Position numbers and translations under genes: made by a program. A stretch of 64,000 bases of DNA from Rhizobiaceae bacterium (GTDB taxonomy: Bacteria > Pseudomonadota > Alphaproteobacteria > Rhizobiales > Rhizobiaceae), in NCBI GenBank assembly GCA_017643025.1, contig JAEPOG010000006.1:434001-498000 (forward strand), in the 5' to 3' direction. The notes under the pieces are model-generated. The model had not been told where the DNA came from, searched no databases, and saw only the letters and a program-made list of their open reading frames with translations. Within the stretch, counting starts at the first letter, position 1, and each line of letters opens with the position of its first letter. This document shows, in pieces, positions 46,646 through 56,770 of the stretch.

Positions 46646-47488
46646 CTACTCGGCCGCTGCCGAACTTTCGTCGCCGGAAGGCTCCGCCTCGCGCTCGGCT
46701 TCCTCGACCGCCCGCTTGCGCTCTACGCGCCGCGCCAGCCAGATTGAAACCTCGTAGAGCAGGATGGTAGGCAGCGCGAGGCCGATCTGGCTCACCGGAT
46801 CAGGCGGCGTGAGGATAGCGGCGGCGACGAATGCCGCGACGATGGCGTATTTGCGCTTGCTGGCCAGTCCATCGGCCGTCAGCAGTCCCGCGCGGGTCAT
46901 CAGGCTGGTGGCGACGGGCAGCTGGAACACCAGACCAAATGAGAATATCAGGGTCATGATAAGACCCAGATATTCCGAAACGCGCGGCAGCAGCGAAATC
47001 TGGACTTCGTTGTCCGGCCCCACCTGCTGCATCGACAGGAAGAACCACATCACCATCGGCGTGAAAAAGAAATAGACCAGCGACGCGCCGATCAGGAACA
47101 GGACCGGCGTGGCGATGAGGTAGGGCCGGAATGCGGCCCGCTCGTTGCGGTAGAGGCCCGGTGCGATGAACTTGTAGATCTGCGTCGCGATGATCGGGAA
47201 CGCCAGAACCAGCCCGCCGAACATGCCGAGCTTGATCTGCGTGAAGAAGAATTCCTGCGGCGCGGTGTAGATGAGGTCGACCTTGGTCGGGTCGAGCCCG
47301 GCCCAGTCCGTCGCCCACTGAAACGGGATGACCAGCAGGTTAAAGAGCTGCTTGGCGAAGAAGAAGCAGACCAGGAACGCGACAAAGAACCCGCCGATCG
47401 ACCACATCAGCCGCCTGCGCAGCTCGATGAGATGCTCCATCAGCGGCGCTGACGACTTCTCAATCTCGTCTTCGTCTTCCTTGCTCAA
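46646..47488 (-). CDS. tatC: Sec-independent protein translocase TatC
   Basis: A protein of 280 residues with six hydrophobic segments. The N-terminal [15 protein letters not shown] is the signal-peptide recognition surface, and [29 protein letters not shown] and [14 protein letters not shown] are typical of the family. It is the receptor for twin-arginine signals, such as the one on the binding protein at 9114. Its start overlaps the tatB stop by four bases. Confidence 0.95.
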   Translation of the reverse strand: MSKEDEDEIEKSSAPLMEHLIELRRRLMWSIGGFFVAFLVCFFFAKQLFNLLVIPFQWATDWAGLDPTKVDLIYTAPQEFFFTQIKLGMFGGLVLAFPIIATQIYKFIAPGLYRNERAAFRPYLIATPVLFLIGASLVYFFFTPMVMWFFLSMQQVGPDNEVQISLLPRVSEYLGLIMTLIFSFGLVFQLPVATSLMTRAGLLTADGLASKRKYAIVAAFVAAAILTPPDPVSQIGLALPTILLYEVSIWLARRVERKRAVEEAEREAEPSGDESSAAAE

Positions 47489-48111
47489 CTGGTCTGCCCG
47501 CCCCTCTTTGCCCTAGTGCGCGCCGCTGTCGTCTGCCTGGCGCCGGGCTTGCGCGCATGTTTGGGCTTGGCCGCGGCGGTGGCCGCTGGTTTTGTCGGCG
47601 ATGCGGCCTTTGCGGAAGCCGCTTTCCGGGGTTTCGCCGCCGCCGTTTTCGGTTCTGAGGCGGCCCTAGTCGTCGAGGCAGCCGCAGCGGCGGCTCCGGC
47701 AGCAGGGCCATCAGCGCCGTTCTTCAGTGGTGCGGCCGGCTTCGTTTCGGCTGCCGGGGCAACCGCGCCCTTGGCCGCTTCGGTTTCGCCTTGCGGCTTT
47801 GCGGTCGGACGCATCGCTGCATCCAGCCCGGACCGCACGTCCTTGGCCGCCTGCTCCATCGGGCTAAGCGCCTTCTTGATGTCGGCAGCCGGATTGAGCT
47901 TGCGGACATCGTCGACAATGCCCTTCACGTCACCCAGTTCGGCTTCCTTGAGCGCGTCGTCGAACTGCTTGCGGAAATCGCCCGCCATTGCCCTTAGCTT
48001 GCTCGTCGTGCGGCCGAATGTGCGCAGCATCGCCGGCAGGTCCTTCGGCCCGACGACCACGATCAGCACGATCGCGACCACGAGCATTTCCGGCCAACCG
48101 ATGTCGAACAT
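47485..48111 (-). CDS. tatB: Sec-independent protein translocase TatB
   Basis: A protein of 208 residues with the N-terminal segment MFDIGWPEMLVVAIVLIVVV, the hinge GPKDLPAMLRTFGRTTSKLR, an amphipathic helix and a long Ala/Lys/Pro-rich tail (from about residue 100), as is common in Rhizobiales. It forms the TatBC receptor. It sits between tatA and tatC. Confidence 0.93.
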   Translation of the reverse strand: MFDIGWPEMLVVAIVLIVVVGPKDLPAMLRTFGRTTSKLRAMAGDFRKQFDDALKEAELGDVKGIVDDVRKLNPAADIKKALSPMEQAAKDVRSGLDAAMRPTAKPQGETEAAKGAVAPAAETKPAAPLKNGADGPAAGAAAAAASTTRAASEPKTAAAKPRKAASAKAASPTKPAATAAAKPKHARKPGARQTTAARTRAKRGGQTS

Positions 48112-48163
48112 GGCTCAGGCTTTCAGGTGTGACAGTTCTTTGGGCGCCCGGTGCGCCGAAGGT

Positions 48164-48394
48164 TCAGGACTTGGAGGCCCCTGCCTTAGGCTTCGTCGCA
48201 CGCACGGGCTCGTCCGCCTGGTGCTCGACCGTCTTGGACGTATCCTGCTCCTGCTCGTCGTCGCTCATGCCTTTGCGGAAATTGCGAATTCCCTTGGCCA
48301 TGTCGCCCATCAGCTCGGGAATCTTGCCCCGGCCGAAGAGGAGAAGCACGACGGCCAGTACGATCAGCCAGTGCCAGATGGAGAAGCTACCCAT
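48164..48394 (-). CDS. tatA: Sec-independent protein translocase TatA
   Basis: A protein of 76 residues with one membrane helix ([18 protein letters not shown]), the hinge [12 protein letters not shown] and an amphipathic helix, then a charged tail. TatA oligomers form the pore. It is the first gene of tatABC. Confidence 0.95.
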   Translation of the reverse strand: MGSFSIWHWLIVLAVVLLLFGRGKIPELMGDMAKGIRNFRKGMSDDEQEQDTSKTVEHQADEPVRATKPKAGASKS

Positions 48395-48432
48395 GATTTT
48401 TCTCTCTAGAATTTCGTTCCCGTTGACCTGAT

Positions 48433-49536
48433 CTATGCGTTTTCCGCCTGCGTTTCAAACACAAGAACGTCGCGGGGGCGCACGGTGACCCATATGTCGC
48501 GCTTTCGCGACGGTAATTCGCCGATGCGCACGCGCGCCCGGACCGGCTCTTCCACGCCGGGGATGGCGAGCTCAAGCAGTTCGACGACACCGAGGAAACG
48601 CCGCGACAGAACACGCGCCTCCGTCGCTCCCTCCGTTTCGCTGACATCGAAGGCCGAGAGGCGGACGGCGACATCGAGGCGGGCGCCGTCAGCGAAGCCC
48701 GCCGCATCGAACCGGCCGAGCGGCGTGTCGGCGTAGCCGCCCGAGGCGCGCGCCCGGAACAGGTTGAGTTCGGAAAAGAAGCCGGCGGCAAACAGGGTGG
48801 CCGGCCGTTCGTAGAGCTGCTCGGCCGGGCCCGCCTGAACCAGCTTCCCGTCATTGAGAAGCGCGATACGGTCGCCCAGCCGCATCGCTTCCTCGGCGTC
48901 GTGGGTGACAACGATCGCCGTGGCGCGGCTCTGGCGCAGGATCGCTAGCGTTTCGGCGCGCACGCTGTCCTTCAGCCGGGAATCGAGACCGGAAAACGGC
49001 TCGTCCATCAGAAGCACCGCCGGTCGAGGCGCCATGGCGCGAGCGAGCGCGACGCGCTGCTGTTCGCCGCCAGACAGGATGTGCGGATAAGCGTTGGCGT
49101 ATTGTGCCAGCCCGACCCGCTCCAGCGCAATCAGCGCCTCCTTGCGTCCCTCCGGCTTGGACATGGCCGTCAGCCCGAAACGCACATTGTCGAGGATGCT
49201 GAGATGAGGAAAGAGAGCGAAATCCTGAAAGACAAGGCCTATCGAGCGCTTCTCGGGCGGTACGAAAACCGACGGCCCGGCGATCTCGCGCTCATTGAGG
49301 AGAACGCGTCCGGATGTTTGGGTTTCAATTCCTGCGGCTATCCTGAGCAGGGTCGTCTTGCCCGACCCGGACGGTCCGAGCAGGCACAGCACCTCGCCCG
49401 GTTCCGCCGACAACGTGATGCCGCGCAGGGTCACAGCATCCGGTGAGAATCTGTGCTGGATGTCCTCGAACGACAGCCGCGCGGCGAAGGTGACGCCGGC
49501 GGTTACGCGCTGGGCCGTATGGATATCGCCTTGCAT
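48433..49536 (-). CDS. ABC transporter ATP-binding protein (FbpC/PotA-like), orphan
   Basis: A protein of 367 residues. It has Walker [15 protein letters not shown] (near 53-66), Q-loop [10 protein letters not shown], the signature [16 protein letters not shown], Walker [14 protein letters not shown] and the switch [12 protein letters not shown]-terminal TOBE-like region follows (about 240-360). It resembles ATPases for ferric iron, sulfate or polyamines. No permease or binding-protein gene is adjacent; it stands between scpB and tatA, so its partners must be elsewhere. Confidence 0.88.
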   Translation of the reverse strand: MQGDIHTAQRVTAGVTFAARLSFEDIQHRFSPDAVTLRGITLSAEPGEVLCLLGPSGSGKTTLLRIAAGIETQTSGRVLLNEREIAGPSVFVPPEKRSIGLVFQDFALFPHLSILDNVRFGLTAMSKPEGRKEALIALERVGLAQYANAYPHILSGGEQQRVALARAMAPRPAVLLMDEPFSGLDSRLKDSVRAETLAILRQSRATAIVVTHDAEEAMRLGDRIALLNDGKLVQAGPAEQLYERPATLFAAGFFSELNLFRARASGGYADTPLGRFDAAGFADGARLDVAVRLSAFDVSETEGATEARVLSRRFLGVVELLELAIPGVEEPVRARVRIGELPSRKRDIWVTVRPRDVLVFETQAENA

Positions 49537-49578
49537 CGCCCTGTTCCGAACGCCGCGAGAAGCGACGACGGGTTTGGG

Positions 49579-50319
49579 TCAATCATCCCCGCCTTTGGGT
49601 GTCAACAGGCCGAGCTCCTCGAGGTCGATGTCGGTCAGCTCGTCCTCATCCTCGGCAAGGTCATTGGCGTTTGCCGGCGGCTGCGGCACCGAGAAGCTCG
49701 ACGGCATGCGTGATGACAGCAGCCCCGCGCCCTTGAGTTCGTCGAGACCCGGCAGGTCGCGCAGTTCGGGCAGGCCGAAATGATCGAGAAAGCCTTCCGT
49801 CGTGCCGTAGGTCACGGGGCGCCCGGGCGTACGCCTGCGTCCGCGCATGCGCACCCATTCCGTTTCGAGCAGCGTGTCGAGCGTACCCTTGGAGGTCTCG
49901 ACGCCGCGGATTTCCTCGATCTCGGCGCGCGTCACCGGCTGATGATAGGCGATGATGGCCAGCACCTCGAGCGCGGCCCGCGACAGGCGCTTCTGCTGTA
50001 CGGATTCGCGGCTCATCAGGAAAGCGAGATCGCCGGCCGTCCGGAACGCCCAGGAATCGCCAACCTTGACCAGATTGACGCCGCGCTTGGCATAAGTTTC
50101 GGCGAGTTCGGCCATGATGGCGGGAACATCGAGCCCGTCGGGCAGACGCGTCGCTAACTGCTCTTCGCTGACCGGTTCGGCGGACGCGAAGACGATCGCC
50201 TCGGCCATGCGCACGGCTTCGGCCATGTGCAACCGCACCGCCGGATTGTCGTCATGCGTCTCGAAGCCGTCTTCATTTGCGTGGAACGGCACGACCGCCG
50301 CGGTTTCGCCTTCGCTCAT
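49579..50319 (-). CDS. scpB: Segregation and condensation protein B
   Basis: A protein of 246 residues with two winged-helix domains. It has MAEAIVFASAEPVSEEQLAT, LVKVGDSWAFRTAGDLAFLM, LSRAALEVLAIIAYHQPVTR and EIEEIRGVETSKGTLDTLLE, all ScpB. It binds ScpA and SMC to organise the chromosome. The C-terminus is acidic (ANDLAEDEDELTDIDLEELG). It overlaps scpA by four bases. Confidence 0.93.
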   Translation of the reverse strand: MSEGETAAVVPFHANEDGFETHDDNPAVRLHMAEAVRMAEAIVFASAEPVSEEQLATRLPDGLDVPAIMAELAETYAKRGVNLVKVGDSWAFRTAGDLAFLMSRESVQQKRLSRAALEVLAIIAYHQPVTRAEIEEIRGVETSKGTLDTLLETEWVRMRGRRRTPGRPVTYGTTEGFLDHFGLPELRDLPGLDELKGAGLLSSRMPSSFSVPQPPANANDLAEDEDELTDIDLEELGLLTPKGGDD

Positions 50320-51149
50320 TCTTCCACCTCGGCCAGAGCCGGTTTGTCGTTACGGTTCCGCATATAGAGCGGTGCGAATGCTTCCTGCTGCCGGATTTCC
50401 ATCGCGCCCTCGCGCACCAGTTCCAGCGTCGCGGCAAAGGAACTGGCCATCGCTGTGGCCCGCTCGCCCGGTAGCGACAGATATTCGAGCAGGAATGCGT
50501 CGAGCGCCGTCCAGTCGCGGAATGTGCCTATCATGCGCGCCAGCAGCCCGCGCGCGTCCTTGAGCGACCACACGCCGCGCTTCTCGATGCGCACGTTGGT
50601 CACCGACTGCCGCTGGCGCAGCGACGCATAGGCCGTGAGCAGGTCGTAGAGAGTGCCCGAATATTCGTTGCGCTTGTCGACCACCACCAGTTCGGGCAGG
50701 CCGCGCGCAAAGACGTCGCGGCCCAGCCGGTTACGGTTCACCAGCCGGGCAGCGGCGTCGCGCATGGCTTCGAGCCGCTTCAGCCGGAACTGCAGGATCG
50801 CGGCCATCTCCTCGCCGCTCTCGCCTTCGCCGTCGTCGTGATCCGGGATCAGCAGCCGCGATTTGAGATAAGCGAGCCACGCCGCCATCACCAGATAGTC
50901 GGCGGCGAGTTCCAGCCTCAGCGCCCGCGCGCGTTCCACGAAGGCGATGTACTGTTCGACGAGAGCCAACACCGAGATGCGCGCCAGATCCACCTTCTGG
51001 TTGCGCGCGAGGTGAAGCAGCAGGTCGAGCGGGCCCTCGAAGCCGTCAACATCGACGAGCAGCGCGGGATCGCTCTCGGTGCGCTCCGGCTCGTCTGTCC
51101 ACATCGCCTCAAGCGGCGGCTTCCCGGTCCTGTTGGTTGCTCCGGCCAC
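50316..51149 (-). CDS. scpA: Segregation and condensation protein A
   Basis: A kleisin of 277 residues. The N-terminal FEGPLDLLLHLARNQKVDLA (near residue 34) binds the SMC neck, LAADYLVMAAWLAYLKSRLL follows, and a C-terminal winged helix binds the SMC head. It is flanked by nagZ upstream and scpB downstream, the usual rhizobial order. Confidence 0.93.
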   Translation of the reverse strand: MAGATNRTGKPPLEAMWTDEPERTESDPALLVDVDGFEGPLDLLLHLARNQKVDLARISVLALVEQYIAFVERARALRLELAADYLVMAAWLAYLKSRLLIPDHDDGEGESGEEMAAILQFRLKRLEAMRDAAARLVNRNRLGRDVFARGLPELVVVDKRNEYSGTLYDLLTAYASLRQRQSVTNVRIEKRGVWSLKDARGLLARMIGTFRDWTALDAFLLEYLSLPGERATAMASSFAATLELVREGAMEIRQQEAFAPLYMRNRNDKPALAEVEE

Positions 51150-51161
51150 TTGTCCTCGCCT

Positions 51162-52190
51162 TCAGGCCGCCTCGACCGTTTTTCCGGTCAGAGAGGCGAA
51201 CTCGCGCCTCGCCGCGCCTTCCTCGACGCTGTCCGGCCTTTCGCGCCGCAATAGCGCGCGCTGCGCCCGCATTTCAGCCTTGTCCGCCAGAACCGGTGTC
51301 TGCGCCGCCACCTGCCGCATCTCGTCCATCACGCCGTTGCAGTGAAGAACCACATCGCACCCGGCCGCGAAAATTGCATCCGTGCGGTCGCCGAAATCCC
51401 CAGAAAGCGCCTGCATGGACACGTCGTCGCTCATCAGCAGGCCGTCGAAGCCCATCTCGTCGCGGATGATGTCCTCGATCACCGCGGGCGACGTGGTGGC
51501 GGGGTGAAGCCCGTCGATCGCCGAGTAGACGACATGCGCCGTCATCGCCATCGGCATGTCCGACAGCGCGGCGAAAGGCGCGAAATCGTGCTTTCTGAGC
51601 TCTGCAAGAGGTGTATTCACTGTGGGCAGCGACAGATGCGTGTCGGCGGCGGCCCTGCCATGGCCGGGAATGTGCTTGATCACCGGCAGGACGCCACCTG
51701 CCAGCAGGCCTTCGGCGCTGGCGCGACCGAGCGCGGCGACGGTTTCTGGATCGCGGCCATAGGCGCGGTTGCCGATCACGTCATGCGCGCCCTCCACGGG
51801 CACGTCGAGCACCGGCAGGCAGTCCGCCGTAATGCCCAGGCGCAGCAGGTCGAAAGCATGCAGCCGCGCCATCAGCCAGGCGGAGCGCAACCCGGCATCG
51901 GCGTCCCGGGCATACAGCGCGCCCAGTTCCGCCGCCGGCGGATAGTTGGCGGCGAGCGGCGGCCGCAGACGCTGCACGCGACCACCTTCCTGGTCGATGA
52001 ACACAGGAGCATCGGCGCGGCCGACGCAGTCGCGCATTTCCGCCACCAGCGCGCGGATTTGATCCGGCGTTTCAATGTTTCGCGCGAAGAGTATGAAACC
52101 CCACGGTTTTTCGGCTCGATAGAACGCCTTCTCATCCACTGAGAGGCGGGGGCCGGAAGCGCCGAGGATCATCGCTTTTGATTCGCTCAT
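51162..52190 (-). CDS. nagZ: Beta-N-acetylhexosaminidase
   Basis: A glycoside hydrolase family 3 enzyme of 342 residues. It has WGFILFARNIETPDQIRALV, VFIDQEGGRVQRLRPP, the family signature VIKHIPGHGRAAADTHLSLP and DGLLMSDDVSMQAL, with the catalytic Asp expected in the last motif. It removes N-acetylglucosamine from muropeptides during cell-wall recycling. It starts the nagZ-scpA-scpB string. Confidence 0.93.
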   Translation of the reverse strand: MSESKAMILGASGPRLSVDEKAFYRAEKPWGFILFARNIETPDQIRALVAEMRDCVGRADAPVFIDQEGGRVQRLRPPLAANYPPAAELGALYARDADAGLRSAWLMARLHAFDLLRLGITADCLPVLDVPVEGAHDVIGNRAYGRDPETVAALGRASAEGLLAGGVLPVIKHIPGHGRAAADTHLSLPTVNTPLAELRKHDFAPFAALSDMPMAMTAHVVYSAIDGLHPATTSPAVIEDIIRDEMGFDGLLMSDDVSMQALSGDFGDRTDAIFAAGCDVVLHCNGVMDEMRQVAAQTPVLADKAEMRAQRALLRRERPDSVEEGAARREFASLTGKTVEAA

Positions 52191-52273
52191 CGCAACAGCC
52201 TAGTCCGGCTCGGATTCAGATGGAATTGCCACTGCCTATAGCGGGCAAATGACCGAGAAACTGTCGCGCGCGG

Positions 52274-53065
52274 CTAGGCGACCCGGTCGAGCGTCCCAAT
52301 GAGAGCCGCTGCCGCCATCATTTCGACGCGGCGCATCGCGCGGCGGGCTGCTGCTTCCGCGTCCTCGCCCCACTGGTCGATGTTCCAGTCCTCATCGACG
52401 TGAGCGGCAGACCAGACCCGCTCCGTGTCGAGTTCTCCATATTCGAAGGCAAGCGCCAGCAGCGCTGAGCCGGTCAGCGACGTCATGACGTGCAGCGCCG
52501 CCAGCCTGAATGGCTCCTTGCGCCGTGCAAGATACGCTCCGAGCACGGCGATCGTTTCGCGCGGCTGTTCGACGGGCATGACGCCTTCTGCCAGCACAAA
52601 GCGCGCGCCAAGAGCCGACCGCGCCCAGTCGAGCACCGGATCCCAGGCTTCCGCCTGCCGCTCGATCAGTTCTTGCGGCGTGTCGGCGCGGTAGCAGATG
52701 AGATCAGACGAGGCGTAACGCAGGATGTCTTCGAGCACCGCCTGCGGATCGTCGGCAACTCCGTCGATTGCCGTGTTGACCAGCCGCAGCGCCGGCATGG
52801 TCATGGGGTCGATGGTTTCGCCCTGCGCCGCAAACTCGCCTGCAACCAGCGCCGCCGCCTGTTCTGTCGGCAGGATCAGGGGCCTGCGGCCGGGCGTGCG
52901 AGCCTGCTTGCCGTCGAGACGGACCGAGTGCCCCTCTTGCACCGCCTCAATCGTGGCTTCCTTGTAGAAGCGGCGCGGCAGTGGAGTGCGCATCGCCTCG
53001 CGGGCGCTGCGCATGGGGTCGAAGTCCTTCCGACCGGCTTCGAGATCGTCAAAAAGCTCACGCAT
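52274..53065 (-). CDS. ATP12-family F1-ATPase assembly chaperone
   Basis: A protein of 263 residues with the ATP12 pattern: RRFYKEATIEAVQEGHSVRL near residue 33, VAGEFAAQGETIDPMTMPAL, LRYASSDLICYRADTPQELI and a C-terminal AHVDEDWNIDQWGEDAEAAA. In mitochondria ATP12 guards the F1 alpha subunit; the bacterial form is taken to do the same. ATG 53065 (MRELFDDLEAG) is preferred over a longer frame. Confidence 0.9.
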   Translation of the reverse strand: MRELFDDLEAGRKDFDPMRSAREAMRTPLPRRFYKEATIEAVQEGHSVRLDGKQARTPGRRPLILPTEQAAALVAGEFAAQGETIDPMTMPALRLVNTAIDGVADDPQAVLEDILRYASSDLICYRADTPQELIERQAEAWDPVLDWARSALGARFVLAEGVMPVEQPRETIAVLGAYLARRKEPFRLAALHVMTSLTGSALLALAFEYGELDTERVWSAAHVDEDWNIDQWGEDAEAAARRAMRRVEMMAAAALIGTLDRVA

Positions 53066-53078
53066 CGATTGTCTCGTA

Positions 53079-53996
53079 TTAGCCCGGTTGCACCCGCCGC
53101 GCTGGGCGGTTGACCAGCAGAAGCCCCGCCGCAATCAGCGCCAGCGCCGCGAAAATGCGCCACGAAAGCGGCTCGCCAAGGATAACCGCCCCGCACAAAA
53201 CACCAAAAACCGGCGACAGGAAGGTGAAACTCGCCAATCCGGAAGCCGGATAGCTGCGCATCAGCCAGAACCAGACCAGATAGGTTATCGCGACGATATA
53301 GATCGCTTGCGCCAGGAATGCGCCCACAGCCACCGTCGAAACATCGCGCAGCAGCGCCCCGCCAAGCGGGATGAGCGGCAGCGCGACGACGGCCGATACG
53401 GCGAGCTGATAGAGCAGCGTTTTCTCGGCCGGGGCTTCAACAAGCCGCGATCCCTTGATGACGATGGTCGTGGCACCCCACAGCACCGCCGCCGCAAGCA
53501 TCATCAGGTCGCCCCGGATGGCCGCGGGGTCGGGCAGGCTCAGCCGGTCCGAAAAGACCAGCGCAACGCCGGCAAAGGCAAGGACAAGGCCGGCAATTTT
53601 GGCGGCACTCGCCTTCTCGCCGAGGAACAGCCACGCGCCGACGAGCACGAAGAACGGCATCGTGTTCACCATCAGCGACCCGCGCGCCACGGTGGTGAGG
53701 TCCAGACCGAAGAAGATCAGCACGAATTCGGCGCCGAACAAGGCACCGGCAATGATGCCCGGCCACAAGGTGCCGTCGCGCCGGAACAAGGCGATGCCGC
53801 GCATCACGCACCAGCCATAGACCAACAACGCCGCCAGAGCCGAGCGCCCGACCATCATCAAGACCGGGTTGAAGCCCGCATTGGCGAGCTTCACCAGCAC
53901 ACCGTTGAGCCCCCAGGAAAAGGTCAATGCCAGCATGGCAACGACGGCGAAGCCGTCGATCGCCTGCGGCGCGCGAACGTCCGTTGCGGCCGTCAT
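53079..53996 (-). CDS. EamA/DMT-family transporter
   Basis: A protein of 305 residues with ten hydrophobic segments arranged as two EamA repeats (about 20-145 and 155-295). These permeases export amino acids or other metabolites; the substrate is not predictable. Its start overlaps the pseudouridine synthase stop by four bases, so the two are likely co-expressed. Confidence 0.87.
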   Translation of the reverse strand: MTAATDVRAPQAIDGFAVVAMLALTFSWGLNGVLVKLANAGFNPVLMMVGRSALAALLVYGWCVMRGIALFRRDGTLWPGIIAGALFGAEFVLIFFGLDLTTVARGSLMVNTMPFFVLVGAWLFLGEKASAAKIAGLVLAFAGVALVFSDRLSLPDPAAIRGDLMMLAAAVLWGATTIVIKGSRLVEAPAEKTLLYQLAVSAVVALPLIPLGGALLRDVSTVAVGAFLAQAIYIVAITYLVWFWLMRSYPASGLASFTFLSPVFGVLCGAVILGEPLSWRIFAALALIAAGLLLVNRPARRVQPG

Positions 53997-54979
53997 GTTT
54001 CGCCTTCCGCCTGCGCTTCATCGAAACCGAGCAGGTTCCAGCTTTGCACCATGTGCGCAGGCAGCGGGGCTGTTACGTCCACTTTTCCTCCATCGGGATG
54101 CGGAATGACGATGCGCCTTGCATGCAGATGCAGGCGTTTCTGTATGCCGCCTGGAAACTCCCAGTTCTGGTCGGCCTCGAAATATTTGGGGTCGCCGATG
54201 ATCGGACAACCCATCGACAGGGCATGCACGCGCAACTGATGCGTGCGGCCGGTATGCGGTTCCATCTCAAGCCAGGCGAGCGCCTGCCCGGCCTGATCGA
54301 CAACCCGATAGTGGGAGATGGCGTGATCGGCGTCATCTTCGCCATGCTTTGCAACTCGCACGCGGTCGCCATCCGGCGTCTGTTCCTTGACCAGCCAACT
54401 GGAAATCTTGCCGTCGGGCCGCTTCGGCACACCCTTCACCAGCGCCCAGTAGGTTTTTTTGGTCTCGCGGGTGCGGAACGCCTCGGCGAGCTTCATTGCC
54501 GCTTGGCGCGTACGCGCCACCACAAGCGCACCGGACGTGTCACGATCGAGCCTGTGCACCAGCCGAGGCTTCTCGCCCTTGCGGTTACGCCAAGCTTCCA
54601 GCATCTGGTCGATGCTACGCACGATGCCCGAGCCGCCCTGGACCGCCAGCCCCGGCGGCTTGTTGAAGACGAAGACCTTGTCGTCCTCATGCAGCAGGAT
54701 CTGTCGCAGAGCGTCGCCGTCTTCCTTGCCGGCGATGCTGCGCGGCGTCAGCGGGCCGGCGTCAGCGCGATCGACATCAAGCGGCGGCACCCGCACCGTC
54801 TGGCCAGCGGTGAGCCGCGTGTCGGTCTTCGCCCGACTACCGTCGACGCGCACCTGTCCCGTCCGCAGCAGCTTCTGCAGATGACCGAAGCCGAGGCCGG
54901 GATAATGAGACTTGAACCAGCGGTCGAGGCGCATATTGGCCTCGTCCTCGTTCACGGTGATCTGTTCGACGCCAGCCAT
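53993..54979 (-). CDS. rluC: RluC-family 23S rRNA pseudouridine synthase
   Basis: A protein of 328 residues. An N-terminal S4 RNA-binding domain (about 10-75, LGFGHLQKLLRTGQVRVDGS) precedes the RluA-type catalytic core with KPPGLAVQGGSG and catalytic Asp in LVHRLDRDTSGALVVAR, and HTGRTHQLRVH. The family modifies several uridines in large-subunit rRNA. The exact target is by analogy. Confidence 0.88.
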   Translation of the reverse strand: MAGVEQITVNEDEANMRLDRWFKSHYPGLGFGHLQKLLRTGQVRVDGSRAKTDTRLTAGQTVRVPPLDVDRADAGPLTPRSIAGKEDGDALRQILLHEDDKVFVFNKPPGLAVQGGSGIVRSIDQMLEAWRNRKGEKPRLVHRLDRDTSGALVVARTRQAAMKLAEAFRTRETKKTYWALVKGVPKRPDGKISSWLVKEQTPDGDRVRVAKHGEDDADHAISHYRVVDQAGQALAWLEMEPHTGRTHQLRVHALSMGCPIIGDPKYFEADQNWEFPGGIQKRLHLHARRIVIPHPDGGKVDVTAPLPAHMVQSWNLLGFDEAQAEGET

Positions 54980-55012
54980 GATGCTCTCAGATAACGCCCG
55001 CGGCCGGTTTTG

Positions 55013-55390
55013 TCAGGCAAAGGTGCGGGCGAACATTAGGCCAGCGAACAGAGCGGCAATCGCTCCGGCAACGCTGGCCGCTACATAACCGGCGGCTGCG
55101 GCGTGCGCGCCGCGCTCCCACAGCACGGCGACATCCAGCGAGAAGGCCGAAAAGGTCGTGAACCCGCCGAGAATGCCGGTGGCTACGAACAGGCGCAGTT
55201 CCGCCGAGGCACCGACGCGCCTCGCCAGCCATTCGATGAAAACGCCCATCAGGAACGATCCCACGATGTTCACCGTCAGTGTGCCCCACGGAAAGGTGAG
55301 CCCGGCAAAGCGCAATGCGGCCAGATTGGCAAGGTGACGCAACGCGGCTCCGACAGCGCCGCCCGCCGCGACGACGAGGAGATGGTACAT
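55013..55390 (-). CDS. crcB: Fluoride efflux transporter CrcB/Fluc
   Basis: A protein of 125 residues with four hydrophobic segments and the Fluc motifs GGAVGAALRHLANL, WGTLTVNIVGSFLMGVF and ATGILGGFTTFSAFSLD. It forms a dimeric fluoride channel. No fluoride riboswitch fold is visible in the 63 bases upstream. Confidence 0.93.
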   Translation of the reverse strand: MYHLLVVAAGGAVGAALRHLANLAALRFAGLTFPWGTLTVNIVGSFLMGVFIEWLARRVGASAELRLFVATGILGGFTTFSAFSLDVAVLWERGAHAAAAGYVAASVAGAIAALFAGLMFARTFA

Positions 55391-55453
55391 CGTGTCCTTG
55401 TGGCGATGCGCGCTTCTCCCGTCAACTGACGAGGAAAAGCGCGATGCCGGTCG

Positions 55454-56764
55454 TCAGCCGTTGCGCTCCCGTCTCAGCTTTTCCCAATAGTCGAGCCGCT
55501 TGCGGATTTCGCGTTCGAAGCCGCGATCGGGCGGATCGTAGAATTTGTGACGGCCCATGGCTTCCGGAAAATAGTCCTGCCCCGAAAACGCGTCCGGCTG
55601 GTCGTGGTCGTACTGGTAGCCCGATCCGTAACCCTCGGATTTCATCAGTTTCGTCGGCGCGTTGAGGATGTGCTTGGGCGGGAGAAGAGAGCCGTGTTCT
55701 TTGGCTGCCGCCATCGACGCCTTGAAGGCGGTGTAACCCGCGTTCGATTTCGGCGCGGTGGCGAGATAGATGCAGGCCTGCGCGAAGGCGAGTTCGCCCT
55801 CCGGCGAACCCAGATAGTCATAAGCATCCTTTGCGGCGTTGGCGACGACCAGCGCCTGCGGGTCCGCGAGCCCGATGTCTTCCACCGCCATACGCACCAG
55901 CCGCCGGCCGAGATAGAGCGGGTCTTCGCCTGCGTCGAACATGCGCGCCAGATAGTAGAGTGCGGCGTCGGGATCGGAGCCGCGCACCGCCTTGTGCAGC
56001 GCCGAGATCAGGTTGTAGTGGCCGTCCTGGCTCTTGTCGTAGACAGGCGCGCGCCGCTGCACCACGCGCTGCACGGCATCGGCGTCGAAGATCTCGCCTT
56101 CGCGGGCGGCGCGCCACACTTCCTCTGCAAGCGTCAGCACGGCGCGCCCGTCCCCGTCGGCCATGCGAAGCAGCACCGCCCTCGCCTCCTCATCGAGCGG
56201 CAGCGGGCGCCCCATGGTCTCCTCGGCCCTGGCCAGCAGCGTGGCGAGGCTGTCCGGCCCAAGCGTGTGAAACACAAGCACCCGGGCTCGGGACAGGAGC
56301 GCCGCGTTGAGCTCGAAGGACGGGTTTTCGGTAGTAGCGCCGACCAGGATGACGGTGCCGTCTTCCATGACGGGCAGGAAGCCGTCCTGCTGGGCACGGT
56401 TGAAACGGTGAATTTCATCGACGAAGAGCAGCGTCTGACGGCCGTTGCGCTGCCGCAGACGCGCGCCCTCGAACACCTTCTTGAGGTCGGCAACGCCGGA
56501 AAAAATCGCTGAAATCTGCTCGAAGGCAAGCTCGGTTTCGCCAGCGAGCAGCCGCGCTACGGTGGTCTTGCCGGTGCCGGGCGGTCCCCAGAAAACCAAT
56601 GAGCCGAGCGAACCGGACGCGATCATGCGCGTCAGCGCGCCGTCCGGGCCCGTCAGGTGCTCCTGCCCGACGACATCGGAGAGCTTCGTCGGCCGCAGCC
56701 TGTCGGCGAGCGGACGGCCTTTCTCGGCGCGCTCAGGTGCGGGATCGCCAAACAGGTCGGACAT
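55454..56764 (-). CDS. rarA: Replication-associated recombination protein A
   Basis: An AAA+ ATPase of 436 residues. It has [15 protein letters not shown] near residue 25, Walker [18 protein letters not shown], Walker [41 protein letters not shown] and the C-terminal [16 protein letters not shown]. MgsA/RarA acts at stalled replication forks. It lies six bases after the protease gene on the same strand. Confidence 0.95.
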   Translation of the reverse strand: MSDLFGDPAPERAEKGRPLADRLRPTKLSDVVGQEHLTGPDGALTRMIASGSLGSLVFWGPPGTGKTTVARLLAGETELAFEQISAIFSGVADLKKVFEGARLRQRNGRQTLLFVDEIHRFNRAQQDGFLPVMEDGTVILVGATTENPSFELNAALLSRARVLVFHTLGPDSLATLLARAEETMGRPLPLDEEARAVLLRMADGDGRAVLTLAEEVWRAAREGEIFDADAVQRVVQRRAPVYDKSQDGHYNLISALHKAVRGSDPDAALYYLARMFDAGEDPLYLGRRLVRMAVEDIGLADPQALVVANAAKDAYDYLGSPEGELAFAQACIYLATAPKSNAGYTAFKASMAAAKEHGSLLPPKHILNAPTKLMKSEGYGSGYQYDHDQPDAFSGQDYFPEAMGRHKFYDPPDRGFEREIRKRLDYWEKLRRERNG

Positions 56765-56770
56765 CGACGC

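Noticed and set aside
55391..55453. Fluoride riboswitch in front of crcB
   Set aside because: The short upstream interval lacks the conserved fluoride aptamer segments and is mostly intergenic sequence after rarA.
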